Below the pieces are notes generated by a model that saw only the letters and a program-made list of their open reading frames with translations, did no database searches and was not told the origin of the DNA. This document shows positions 1-10,260 of a stretch of DNA of 64,000 bases, in pieces. The translations under genes and the position numbers were made by a program. Numbering within the stretch: position 1 is the first letter of the stretch; the number at the start of each line of letters is the position of its first letter. This DNA is from Acestrorhynchus altus (Eukaryota > Chordata > Actinopteri > Characiformes > Acestrorhynchidae): NCBI GenBank assembly GCA_034509495.1, contig CM067505.1, positions 5,332,094 to 5,396,093 of the forward strand, given 5' to 3'.

Positions 1-470
1 CATCAGGGTCCGGGTAAATGAGCGAACTGCGTCTGGTAACTTAGCAACACGACGATGGTGGAGAAAACGCAGCGTGGAATTCTCCCCGATTCTACAGCCG
101 GTGTCTGATAACAGCCACAGCTCACCTTCGTCTGACTAACATTTAGATGCTTGTGTTGTGTTTTCGGCCGAGTTTTTATAAATAAGCGGAACGAAAGAAA
201 AGGCCTTCACAGCGCTCGCTGGCTGCTCGCTTCTAAACTAACTCGCTAAAAAAAAACAGGCACATTTGCTCTCTGTCTGGAGTAGATTGTAGTTTTTTTT
301 CCACGTAAATCTGTAAAAGGTTTCTTATTTCTTTTTAATGCGGAACGATTGATCGCGGACAATCTGTTTCTACACGGCGTAGTTTTGTATCGACCCCGAT
401 TGTCGGTGTAAACAGGAAGTCCTTATTTTTTAAATAACAGCCATTAAAGCTCAGATTCAGGAGAAGCAGG
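1..470 (+). promoter_or_regulatory. cfap20 upstream region and 5' UTR
   Basis: This is the only sequence upstream of the cfap20 start codon in the window. It contains scattered CpGs near its left end, an A-run and T-runs, and no repeat that I recognise. I infer that it holds the core promoter and 5' UTR because the ATG at 471 opens a well-conserved first exon. No TATA box or transcription start can be assigned. A short antisense reading frame here has no recognisable homology and was not called. Confidence 0.4.
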
Positions 471-3400
471 ATGTTTAAGAACACGTTCCAAAGTGGCTTC
501 TTGTCCATTCTGTACAGCATTGGCAGCAAACCTCTTCAGATATGGGATAAAAAGGTAAGGAGCTTCTTAACGCACAGCTTTAGTTGATTCAGCAGCTCCA
601 CTTTAATTAAAGTGTAAGAAGAGGGTAGTGAGATATTCATACACTGTATTAATCCCAGGCTCAACAGTGAGGCCAATCACACCTTCTCAGCTTCACCACT
701 CAGGAATAACTGGTTTTATAAGCTCCTGTTTCTAAAACCCAGACCAGTAAAGAAGATTTAATGAAATGAAATATTGGCCATTTTATTCCTGAACTAAATA
801 TTCAAGGCTTGGTCTGCTGTGACCAGTAGTTTTAGAAATTTGCACAAATCCCCAAGTCTATCTGATGACTCTCATGTATTCAGTCACACTAATAAGCAGC
901 ATAATAAAATATTATCACTCCTTTTAGATTTTCAACTCGCAGGCACCCTACTGCCACCATTATTACCACAAATCTAAGGTGTAATTTCAGAGTCAAGTCT
1001 CTACATTCAAAAATAAGTTAAAAAATGTAAATTTAATAGACTTGGCCACTTTCGTCAAGATAATGAACTTATGGTGGTATTTACGTCTGAAGTGATGGCA
1101 TATTTGAGAAGCCATAAAGAAATCAACTTATGGCATGTGACTGTCTTGTGGAATTACTGTTATTATAAATAAAAGAGCCAATGTCAAAAATGGTGAAAAA
1201 CATTAAATAGGGTTAGGTCCCTAAGGGTTGAACATAATTAAACGTCTCTTCTAAATGGAGGGAATCAGTAATTAACATGATGGACCAGATTAGTAAATTT
1301 ATGGAAGGATTTGTGAAATTGGCAGATCAGATTTGTTTTCATGATGAATCAGATTTATTAATTTGATGGATCAATTTATTAATGATGGATCAGATTTGTA
1401 CGTTTAGGGAATGATTTATTAAATTGAGGAAGCAGGTTGTTAAATTCAGGAACAGTTTATTTATTTGAGTGAAATAATTACTAAAGAACAGATTGTATTG
1501 AATGAATTGCTAATTACATTGAAGCAATATGTTGTTAACTGTGAAATAATTTATTAAATCGAAGGAGCACTTTATGTCTCGAAATATTACTTTTCTACCT
1601 TGATACGTAGGAGCTTCACAAAGCCTACAGGTGGAACAGAGTTTCAGGGAATGGTTTTAATGAAACTGGCTCAGTTTACTCAGCATAACTCACATCCGTG
1701 TTTCAGGTGAGGAATGGACACATAAAACGGATTACAGACAATGATATCCAGTCACTGGTGCTTGAGGTGGAGGGGACTAATGTCAGGTAATCACCACTCA
1801 GTCATTACTTAAAATTTCAGTTTTTTTTAGGATTTGGAATATTGTGTTTGGGTATAATCCTACATCTATCTATCAGACTGGCAGAAAGCGACAAACATTG
1901 TTAAAGTTTCAATGTTCAAAATATTTAAAGTCTTGGCAACTTAGCTTAAACATAATTAAAACAGAATCCAATTCAAGCAGTCACATAACATTTGTAGTAT
2001 GATTGTAAAAGTGACCTGTCTCTGTCAGCAAAGCTAGTCAGCTAAATCAATCAGATCTTCATAGTAAAGTCTTCTTTTCTGATTGTTTCTAAGTCCTTAC
2101 TATTTAGTTATCACTTATGTTTTATTTATGTTTATCAGAACATCCCAATTTCATTTGAATTGGGGTTCTATAAATGGGGATCATCATGTGGTCACTGGAG
2201 ACATAGAAATGCTAGTTATAATCATTTTGCTGTCTTTTTATGATCAGATCTCTCAAGGTACTTTGTGATCACCTGATATGAATGCATGTGTAGCCCTCAG
2301 TCTTCAGGCTTGAGATCCTGGATTCTAATTGTCTCACTGCTGTTTATTGTAGTTACAAGCTCTTGTTGTTATGGATAAGATTTCTATTATTCACCAGCTG
2401 ATTTACATTCACAGCACAACCTACATAACATGCCCGGCAGATCCAAAGAAAACCCTTGGCATCAAGCTTCCGTTCCTGGTTATGATAATCAAGAACCTCA
2501 AGAAGTACTTCACGTTTGAAGTTCAGGTGAGGGAAGATCTCATTCGTCTGCTTCTATGTATATGCAGGTGTCCTATGCTTAGATGAAATTATTGAAGAAA
2601 CAAAAACACTCAATCCTGTGTCTGCTGATTTCTTATCATATTTCAGGTGCTGGATGATAAAAATGTGCGGCGGAGATTCAGGGCAAGTAACTACCAGAGC
2701 ACCACCCGGGTGAAACCATTTATCTGCACCATGCCCATGCGGCTGGATGATGGTTGGAACCAGATCCAGTTCAATCTGTCTGACTTCACAAGAAGGGCGT
2801 ACGGCACCAATTATATCGAGACACTCCGTGTACAGGTGGGCAATGAATACGGAAGTGACTGTTATAGCTTATCTTTGCCTTTGCATAGAAATTAAAAAAT
2901 GCCTTCATCTGTTCTCCAGATGAAGGCGAGAACAGAGAATGAGTCATTTTCCAGCATGGATGCCAGCTTGGCTAACATCCTTTTGTTTCTCACCACCTGC
3001 ACTGGGTCTAAGGGGCTTCCCAGGACAGAACATGCCCCCTTTATGAGTTTGTTCAGTCTCTTCCTGTCTGCTGCCCCAGTAGACCACTCAATAAAAGAGG
3101 GAAGATGCCACCACTGTGTCAGACAAGGTCCTCAGGATTGCTCCCTGCACTCCAAATGACCTTAGTAGGTAGAGTCGGCTCTGGACTTTTCTGTGAAGTG
3201 CAGAAGTGTTAATGGTGCCAGGACTGTTCCTTTAGGTGCACCTGTCCTAATGACCACGTTGTCTACTGACTGGTATTAAACACAGTTTCAAATTACAAAT
3301 CCATACTGATACTTTGGAAGAAAGTCAAAGTGTACTCTACTAGTATACTCTAATTCTCAGCACTGCAGTGACACTAGTGTGATAGTGATGTGTCAGTGTG

Positions 3401-3981
3401 TGGTGCGCTGGTACATGTGGATCTGACACAGCAGTGCTGCTGCAGTGTTTAAACCTGTCAGTGTCACTACTGGACTGAGAATAGTCCATCAACTAGTGTG
3501 CAGCGACAGATAAGCTTCTGTCTCTGACTTAGTGGATGTACAAAGTGGAGCAACTAAATAGGAGTGGACAGTGAGCGGGCACAATGTTTAAGGAGAATGA
3601 GCCACCACCCAAATAGTACCTGCTCAGAGGTGGTGAAAAGTGAATCGGAAATTAATTAATGACTTCAACTTCTTCCAGATTCACGCCAACTGTCGCATAA
3701 GGAGAGTGTACTTTTCTGACAGACTGTACTCTGAAGATGAGCTCCCTGCAGAGTTCAAACTCTATTTGCCCGTACAAAACAAAGCTAAGGTAAGTTCATG
3801 CTGTGCATGATATCCATGTACTGCATGATACTGCATTGCAAACACTGGTACATTTCTACCTGTATCTGTGTTCAAGTGTAAAACGTGGTACAACAGTGAT
3901 CATTCTTTCTTTAAATTTGGTAAATATCATATGAAAGGTTTATTCATTGGTGCCTCCTTTCTTGTCTTTTTACAGCAGTGA
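471..3981 (+). CDS. cfap20: Cilia- and flagella-associated protein 20 (CFAP20), complete, 6 coding exons
   Basis: CDS segments are 471-554, 1707-1786, 2415-2526, 2647-2835, 3679-3789 and 3976-3981 (582 nt, 193 aa). All have GT donors and AG acceptors, and the phases close. The product starts MFKNTFQSGFLSILYSIGSK and ends NKAKQ. It agrees almost residue for residue with vertebrate CFAP20 as I know it, and the whole chain is the CFAP20 (DUF667) domain. Known role of the family: a conserved doublet-microtubule inner-junction protein of cilia and flagella, needed for axoneme stability and motility and for tubulin modification levels. The start is the first ATG of the conserved exon, and the last exon contributes only CAG TGA. 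Intron 4 has gained a LINE fragment and a MITE. A diverged tandem copy lies about 9 kb downstream. Confidence 0.96.
2890..3180 (-). mobile_element. Non-LTR retrotransposon fragment (reverse-transcriptase ORF C-terminal part)
   Basis: Read on the minus strand inside cfap20 intron 4, overlapping frames give VVASSLFYWVVYWGSRQ and then, after a frameshift, NKLIKGACSVLGSPLDPVQ followed by KRMLAKLASMLEND. This resembles the region after the RT domain of fish LINE ORF2 proteins. The frameshift and truncation show it is dead. The homologous intron of the downstream paralogue lacks it, so it inserted after the duplication or was lost from copy 2. The LINE clade is not determined. Confidence 0.6.
3330..3645. 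mobile_element. MITE-like repeat in cfap20 intron 4
   Basis: The segment contains blocks such as GATCTGACACAGCAGTGCTG, TGAGAATAGTCCATCAACTA and CCACCACCCAAATAGTACCT. I recognise these as parts of an abundant non-autonomous repeat of otophysan fish genomes. It contains inverted copies of the CACTGCAGTG / TGACACTG theme. It is absent from the same intron of the paralogue (12221-12415), which is only 195 nt long. Confidence 0.55.
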
Positions 3982-4121
3982 AGTGGAACAGCTGAAGCAT
4001 TCTTAATCTTTGTCTTACCTGCAGTTTTTCCACATGAGAAGTTTCTATTAACCTGTATTTACGTTTGTATTTTCAATGCTATTTTGGAACTGAGTGATTA
4101 GTTTGTGTTTGTTTGCTGCTG

Positions 4122-4127
4122 AATAAA
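4122..4127 (+). terminator. cfap20 polyadenylation signal AATAAA
   Basis: AATAAA lies 141 nt after the cfap20 stop codon, in a sequence block that is identical in the paralogue (13036-13041). The 3' UTR would therefore be about 150-170 nt. Confidence 0.7.
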
Positions 4128-4325
4128 TATTTTATAAGCAAAGTGTGATGTCAGAGGTATTAATTTAACACTTTTAAAGTGACAATGAATAAATGAATAT
4201 TTTTCCTTTAGACAACTGTGACCATGATCCACAGCTGGGAGTATAAGAGACTGTGCTTTTTGGGTGGGTAGAATGGCCCTTTCCATTTGCACCACCTTTC
4301 ATTTTCAGCGTTCACTTTTCCATTG

Positions 4326-6201
4326 TCCATCCATCCATCCATCCATCCATCCATCTTCTTCCGCTTATCCAGGGCCGGGTCGCGGGGGCAGCAGTCTAAG
4401 CAGGGAAGCCCAGACTTCCCTCTCCCCCGACACCTCAGCCAGCTCCCCAGGAGGGACCCCGAGGCGTTCCCAGGCCAGCCGAGAGACATAGTCCCTCCAG
4501 CGTGTCCTGGGTCTACCCCGCGGTCTCCTCCCGGTAGGACGTGCCTGGAACACCCCCCCGGGGAGACGCCCAGGGGCATCCGAAACAGATGCCCGAGCCA
4601 CCTCAACTGGTTCCTCTCGATGTAGAGGAGCAGTGGCTCTACTCCGAGCTCCTCCCAGGTAGCCGAGGATCTCTTGGGGCAGGACAGCTCCACCGATCTG
4701 GAGAGGGCAAGCCACCCTTTTCCGGTCGAGAACCATGGCCTCAGATTTGGAGGTGCTGATTCACATCCCAGCCGCTTCACACTCAGCTACGAACCGCTCC
4801 AGTGCCTGCTGAAGGTCCTGGCCTGAAGAAGCCATCAGGACAACATCATCCGCAAAAAGCAGAGATGATATCCTGTGGTTCCCAAACTGAACCCCCTCCG
4901 GCCCCTGGCTGCGCCTAGAAATTGTCCATAAAGGTTATGAACAGAACCGGTGACAAAGGGCAGCCCTGTTGGAGTCCAACATGCACCGGAAACAGCCCCG
5001 ATTTACTGCCGGCAATGCGCACCAGGCTCCTGCTCTGGTTGTACAAGAACCTGACAGCCCTTAACAGAGGGCCCTGGACCCCATATTCCCGGAGCACCCC
5101 CCACAGAATACCCCGAGGGACACGGTTGAATGCCTTCTCCAAATCCACAAAACACATGTGGACTGGTTGGGCAAACTCCCATGAACCCTTGAGCACCCTC
5201 CGGAGGGTGTAGAGCTGGTCCAGTGTTCCGCGGCCAGGAAGAAAACCACATTGTTCCTCCTGAATCCGAGGTTCGACTAACGGCCGAATTCGTCTCTCCA
5301 GTACCCTGGCATAGACTTTCCCGGGGAGGCTGAGAAGAGTGATCCCCCTATAGTTGGAACACACTCTCCGGTCTCCCTTTTTAAACCAGAATCGCTTCAG
5401 GGCCGACCGATAGGCCTTCTCCAGGGCCTCCCCGAACTCCTCCCAGCTCCTGGTTTTTGCCTCCTTGACCGCCCAACCAGCAGCACGCTTAGCCCCTCAG
5501 TACCTGTCGGCTGCGTCGGAAGACCCAGAGACCAACATGGCCCGATAGGTCATCTTCTTCAGCTTGACGGCATCCCTTACTTCCAGTGTCCACCACCGGG
5601 TTCGAGGATTGCCGCCACGGCAGGCACCAGTGACCTTATGCCCGCAGCTCCGGACAGCCGCGTCAACAATGGAGGTTGAGAACCTGGTCTACTCAGACTC
5701 AATGTCCCCCGCCTCCCCAGGTAGCTGTGAGAAACTCTCCCGGAGGTGGGAGTTGAAAGTTTCCCTGACAGGGGGCTCAGCCAGACGTTCCCAGCAGACC
5801 CGCAGGACTGCCATTCGGCCCGTAGGCACAAACTACAGTCAGAGTCCTCGCTCCTACCCGAAGGCGCAGAGAGGCGACCCTCTCGTTCACTGGGGTAAAC
5901 TCCTACACGAGACGGCTGAGATGGGGAGCAATAAGCAAGCCCACACCAGCCCGGCGTCTCTCTCCCTGGGCAACTCCAGAGTAGTGGAGGGTCCAACCCT
6001 TCTCGAGGAGTTGGGTTCCAGAGCCCAAGCTGTGCGTGGAAGTGAGCCCGACTATCTCTAACCGGTACCTCTCGACCTCCCGCACAAGCTCATTCTCCTT
6101 CCTCCCCAGCGAGGTGACGTTCCACGTCCCAACAGCTAGCCGCTGTGTCCAGGGATCGGGCCGCCGAGGACCCCACCCTCGACCTCCACCCAATCCACCT
6201 C
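4326..6201 (-). mobile_element. Internally rearranged L2/CR1-group LINE with target-site duplication
   Basis: On the minus strand an endonuclease-like start (LAVGTWNVTSLGRKENELVR, about 6140-6080) is followed by reverse-transcriptase sequence (about 5364-4915) with FVDLEKAFNRVP and QQGCPLSPVLF. A frameshifted FADDVV motif lies near 4850, and a 3' tail of ATGG repeats ends at 4326. Most of the endonuclease is missing between the two parts, and several frameshifts are present, so it is not active. The flanks carry TTCCATTG at 4318-4325 and again at 6202-6209. The paralogous site at about 13310-13325 carries one uninterrupted copy and serves as the empty site. The style is that of Maui/L2-like fish LINEs; the clade name is from memory. 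Confidence 0.85.
4330..4352. repeat. (CCAT)n 3' tail of the LINE
   Basis: About six perfect CCAT repeats mark the 3' terminus of the minus-strand LINE, as expected for the short tandem tails of this element type. Confidence 0.8.
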
Positions 6202-7127
6202 TTCCATTGTGATGGTGTAAAATGCTGAGGACTGTATTAGGAGAACGATGATAATTCTGGGTCCGTCCTCCCTTTGCTCTGAAAACAGTGTTAGTACTTC
6301 ATAGCTTAGATTCCACAAGATGTTGGAAACAGTCAACTGAGATTCTGATCTGTGCTGATTGCATCAGAAAATTCCTGTAGATTCTCCAGGAACAGTTTAA
6401 TTTCAGGAACATTTTTATGCTGCAAATCTGGAATTAGTGTTTTCCTTTAACCTTGTTGAGCCTTTCAGGGAGATTTCATTATCAGTGTTTACCCATCCAT
6501 TGTTGTGGTGTAAAATGCTGAGGACTGTATTAGGAGAACAATGATAATTCTGGGTAGGTCCTTCCTAAAAATAGGGCCAATACAAGTTGTTGGAAATAGT
6601 CAACTGAGATTCTGATATGTGCATCAGAAAATGCCTGTAGATTCTCAAGAAACACTTTCCTGTTGCGAATATCCCAATCTACCACATCCCAAAGGTGTTC
6701 CGTTGACTGAGAAGGACAGTGAAGAACCCTGAATTTATTGTCATGTTCATGAAACCAGTTTGAGACAAATTAGTGAAATTGTGGTCATGAAGGGATGCAC
6801 ATGGTCAGCAATAGTAATTAGCTACAGCATTCAGGCAATGATTGGTAGTAATGTCTCACAGTATGTCAAGAAAACATTCCCCATGTCATTACACCGCCTC
6901 AACCAGCCTTGAGTGTTGACACAGGCAGGTTGGATGCATAGATTCAAGCTCTTGGTGCCAAATTCTGACTCCACCATCTGTGGGTGTCAGTGGAAATACA
7001 GATTCATCAGATCATGCTACGGTTATTCAGTCAACTCTCCAGTTTTGGTGAGCTTGTGCCCATTGCAGCCTCTGGTTTCTGTTCTTTGCTAATAATATTT
7101 TAGTTATTTTCTAAGGCTATTTTGGGG
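6202..7127. repeat. Downstream flank of duplication unit 1 (paralogous to 13320-13750)
   Basis: Blocks such as TGGTGTAAAATGCTGAGGAC and TAGTACTTCATAGCTTGGAT-like sequence recur at 13328-13750, so this is the same flank that follows the paralogue's 3' end. A second, shorter internal copy of the TGGTGTAAAATGCTGAGGAC module starts near 6505. No credible ORF is present. Confidence 0.7.
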
Positions 7128-7396
7128 ATAAAGGAAAAGTATTGGGACACTCGCTTGTTTTTTTCTGAAATCAATGGTATTAAAAAGTGTTATCCTGCTT
7201 TTGTTGGAGTAGCTATCTTTACTGTCCACTAAAGACTTTCTTCTAGATTGTGGAGCATTGCTGCAAGGATTTGATTGTATTCCGTGACAAGAGTTAGTGA
7301 AGTATGTGATTCAGATTTGCTCATCTGTGCATGCAACATAAAGTAGCTGAAACCATTCATTAGAAAGGGTGTCCACAAGCATTTAGACATGCAGTG
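7128..7396. mobile_element. Degenerate MITE (AAAGTATTGGGACAC type)
   Basis: It begins AAAGTATTGGGACACTCGCT and ends GTGTCCACAAGCATTTAGAC, which are decayed terminal inverted repeats of a common fish element whose ends read CACTATATG...CATATAGTG. A paralogous copy lies at 13755-14036, and a better-preserved relative lies in dgat1 intron 14. Confidence 0.5.
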
Positions 7397-7657
7397 TATT
7401 TCTCAGTATAACATATTACTACAGAAAGAAACATCAAAAAAACACACTTTCATTTTCACATCTGTACAACTTTTTGTACATACTGTGGGCAAAATAGTTT
7501 TTATACATTATACTCTGTCAAAGTTTGCTGTAGTAAAAATGTCTTATGTAACCAGTTCACAACATCAAACATAAATATCTCAAATATACATTTATACAAT
7601 ATACAATCAAACACTTACTGTACCCTGTGTTTAATTTGTTACAGTTCACTGAACTGT

Positions 7658-7679
7658 AAAAAAAAAAAAAAAAAAAAAA
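7658..7679. repeat. Poly(A) run
   Basis: Twenty-two consecutive A. The paralogous position near 14411 has only eight, so the run expanded in copy 1. Confidence 0.9.
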
Positions 7680-7839
7680 GATTTACGCATTTAAAAGTAG
7701 TCTTTAAAAATAGACTGTTGACAAGTCTAATAATATTGTGCATAATTAGGGGAAGAAATATTTGTGTGTGAGACAGGGGATAAGGGATTCACATAAGGGA
7801 TTCACTGAAAACTTTTAGTGTAACATCAGCTCAGTAATG

Positions 7840-9000
7840 TGTCCATTGATTGAATAAACATGACATGCTCTGTCAATCACACGGTTCAATTGTGGCATCA
7901 TCAATGTCATCACATGTATGGAAACTATAAATGGGTCTAATTCTGACTCAGATTTTGGTCTTCTCACCAGAAGACCTGTTGATTCTATAGCCTAGAGTGG
8001 CACATAATTTGGCAGACAAACCTATCAATATACCTTATCAAAGACAGTCCTGCTGATTTAAAACAGTAATTCAAGAAAATCAGAATGTTTAGGAACATGT
8101 TCCAAGATGGGTTCTTGCCCGTTCTTTATAGCATTGGGAGCTAACCTCTTCAGATATGGGATCCAAAGGTAAGCAGTTTCTAAAAGTACAACCCACAGTT
8201 AGCTTTTCAGAAATAACGAGTGTTAGTTTAAATGTATGAACAATTCAGCACACTACATAAACCTTAATGCGTTTAATTAAGTGTAAACAGGACAGTAATA
8301 TTAACACTATATTAATCACAGGCCTCTAAAGCCTAAAGTATCAATGTACATGATATTTTACTTAGCTACATAGACATAAATAAACATCTCATCTAAACTA
8401 AGGGAATCATTTATTAACATGATGGATCAGATCTGTCCTGAACCTGACTGGTGTGCTTGTATACAGCTTTTAGCTAAGTGCAATGTGATTGGTTGGTGTC
8501 AGTGCTGCTGACTGCACATTGGATGGCTTGACATGTGCTCTATCAATTACACTGTTCAATTGTGAAGTCATCGATGACATCATAGTTTGATAACAATAGG
8601 AAAAGACTGTTATTGCCTACTGCAGTCATAATCTTGTTATCTGTCAGGTTTCTTTCCAGCTGTAGTTTTCAATATATTGACTCCATTCCAACTGTAAAAC
8701 ATCTGTCCTGAACCTGAATGATATGCTTGTATACAGCTTTTAGCTAAGTGCAATGTGATTGGTTGGTGTCAGTGATGCTGAGTGCTGCTGAGTGCTGCTT
8801 AGATGCCTGACATGTGCTCTGTCAATTACACTGTTCAATTGTGACATCATTAATGACATCACATGTATAGAAACTATTAATAAAGTCTTTCTGACTCAGA
8901 CTGTGGTCTTCTCACCAAAAGACCTGTTGATACTATAGCTTAGACTGACACATCATTTGGCAGACAAACCTGTCAATATACCTTATTATGTAGAACCAAG
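7840..9000. repeat. Repeated 5' flanking module of the cfap20-like gene
   Basis: Two near-identical blocks start at 8431 and 8702 (both share TACAGCTTTTAGCTAAGTGC). The block 7851-8040 recurs at about 8810-8990 (both share AAGACCTGTTGAT and TTGGCAGACAAACCT). These flank two copies of the gene's first exon, so the presumed promoter and 5' UTR region was duplicated locally. Confidence 0.65.
8085..8168 (+). pseudogene. Upstream duplicate of cfap20-like exon 1, nonsense-mutated
   Basis: This 84-nt segment aligns codon for codon with cfap20 exon 1 and ends at an intact GTAAGC donor. It begins MFRNMFQDGFLPVLYSIGS, but codon 20, which is AAA (Lys) in both intact copies, is TAA here (8142-8144). Flanking sequence on both sides matches the flanks of the intact exon 1 at 9501 (offset 1416), so it arose by local tandem duplication. 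Used as a first coding exon it would give only a 19-residue peptide. As a noncoding alternative first exon it could still be transcribed. Confidence 0.8.
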
Positions 9001-9013
9001 AGACAGCTTCTAC

Positions 9014-9331
9014 AGCTGATATTTTATAGTTCAAGACAAGGTAAGAACCATTTGTTAGTGATTGCAGCAGGTATTAGTGTGATTGCAGCAGGTATGGTTT
9101 TCCTCATTGTAATGATCAGAAAGGTTACAGTGATGATGTAATTCTACCACTCTGCCACATGAGTTTCTGCAGGAACTGCACTCTATTATTTCACTGTTGT
9201 GTTGTGTTTTTGGTAAGTGCAATGAAAGAAATGGTGATCATTGAGTGCCTGCTTATGAACTTGTTAACAAAAACAGTTAGCTCACTGTGTGAAGCAGATT
9301 GTGTGTGTTTTCAAGCAAATCTGTAAAGAAT

Positions 9332-9386
<55 letters not shown>

Positions 9387-10260
9387 TTGAGGATTCATTG
9401 CTTCAGTGAAGAATCAGCACTTTTTTGACGATCCAGTCTAGTGACCCACAGACACTCCGGCTGTCCTGCTGATTTAAAACAGTAATTCAAGAAAAGCAGA
9501 ATGTATAGGAACATGTTCCAAGATGGGTTATTGTCCATTCTGTACAGCATTGGGAGCAAACCTCTTGAGATGTGGGATCAAAAGGTAAGCAGTTTCTAAA
9601 AATACAGCCCAGTTAGCTTTTCAGAAATAACACAGCTTTAGTTTAACTGTGTGAACAATTCAGCACACTACATAAATCTTAATGCTTTTAATCAAGTGTA
9701 AAAACAGGACAGTAATATTACCACTATATTAATCACAGGCCTCTAAAGTATCAATATCCAACATGGTATTTTACTTAGCTACCTAGACATAATCCAGAAC
9801 CAGCTTCTACATCTGACTTTTTCATTCAAGACAATGTAAGAAACATTTGTTATGCAGTAGATGAAATAGATAGTATAGATATATGGATGCAGTAGGTAGT
9901 TTTCCCCATTCAAATTGAATGGATGGAATGTGGTGACCACAGATTTTGTGAGATTTGGTATGGCACACCTTGTCTGCCTGCCACTCCAGCTCTGTCAAGA
10001 GTAATGAATAGACTTTATATGGAGTTTATGGTCGGTGTTTAGATTGTGTTCATACGGGACCAGGTAAGCACCATTTATTAGTGTAATTGCAGTAGGTAGT
10101 TTTCCCCATTGGAATGAATGGTGGAATGTTCAGTAAATTTACAGTGATGTCACTTTACCACACCAACTTAGAGAATGTGCAGCACCATCTTTTGAGCAAA
10201 ACATACTACAGGATCTGCATTGTCTAGTGAGTGGGATTGCAGTAGGTAATCACACTATTG
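9014..10260. repeat. Dispersed repeats with splice-like signature in cfap20-like 5' region and intron 1
   Basis: Short modules built around AAGGTAAGAACCATTTGTTA, followed by ATTGCAGCAGGTA and TTTTCCCCATT, recur near 9033, 9833, 10065 and 10205. The module around 9833 lies just inside intron 1 after exon 1B. I cannot assign them to a named family. No ORF of interest is present. Confidence 0.45.
9330..9388. repeat. (TTTA)n microsatellite
   Basis: About 14 consecutive TTTA units lie roughly 115 bp upstream of the intact exon 1 of the cfap20-like gene. Confidence 0.9.

Noticed and set aside
4208..4780. 190-aa minus-strand reading frame
   Set aside because: It runs through the 3' part of the LINE and its ATGG tail; it is transposon sequence, not a host gene.
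5564..6061. 165-aa plus-strand reading frame
   Set aside because: It is antisense to the LINE's coding strand and arises from its GC-rich composition.
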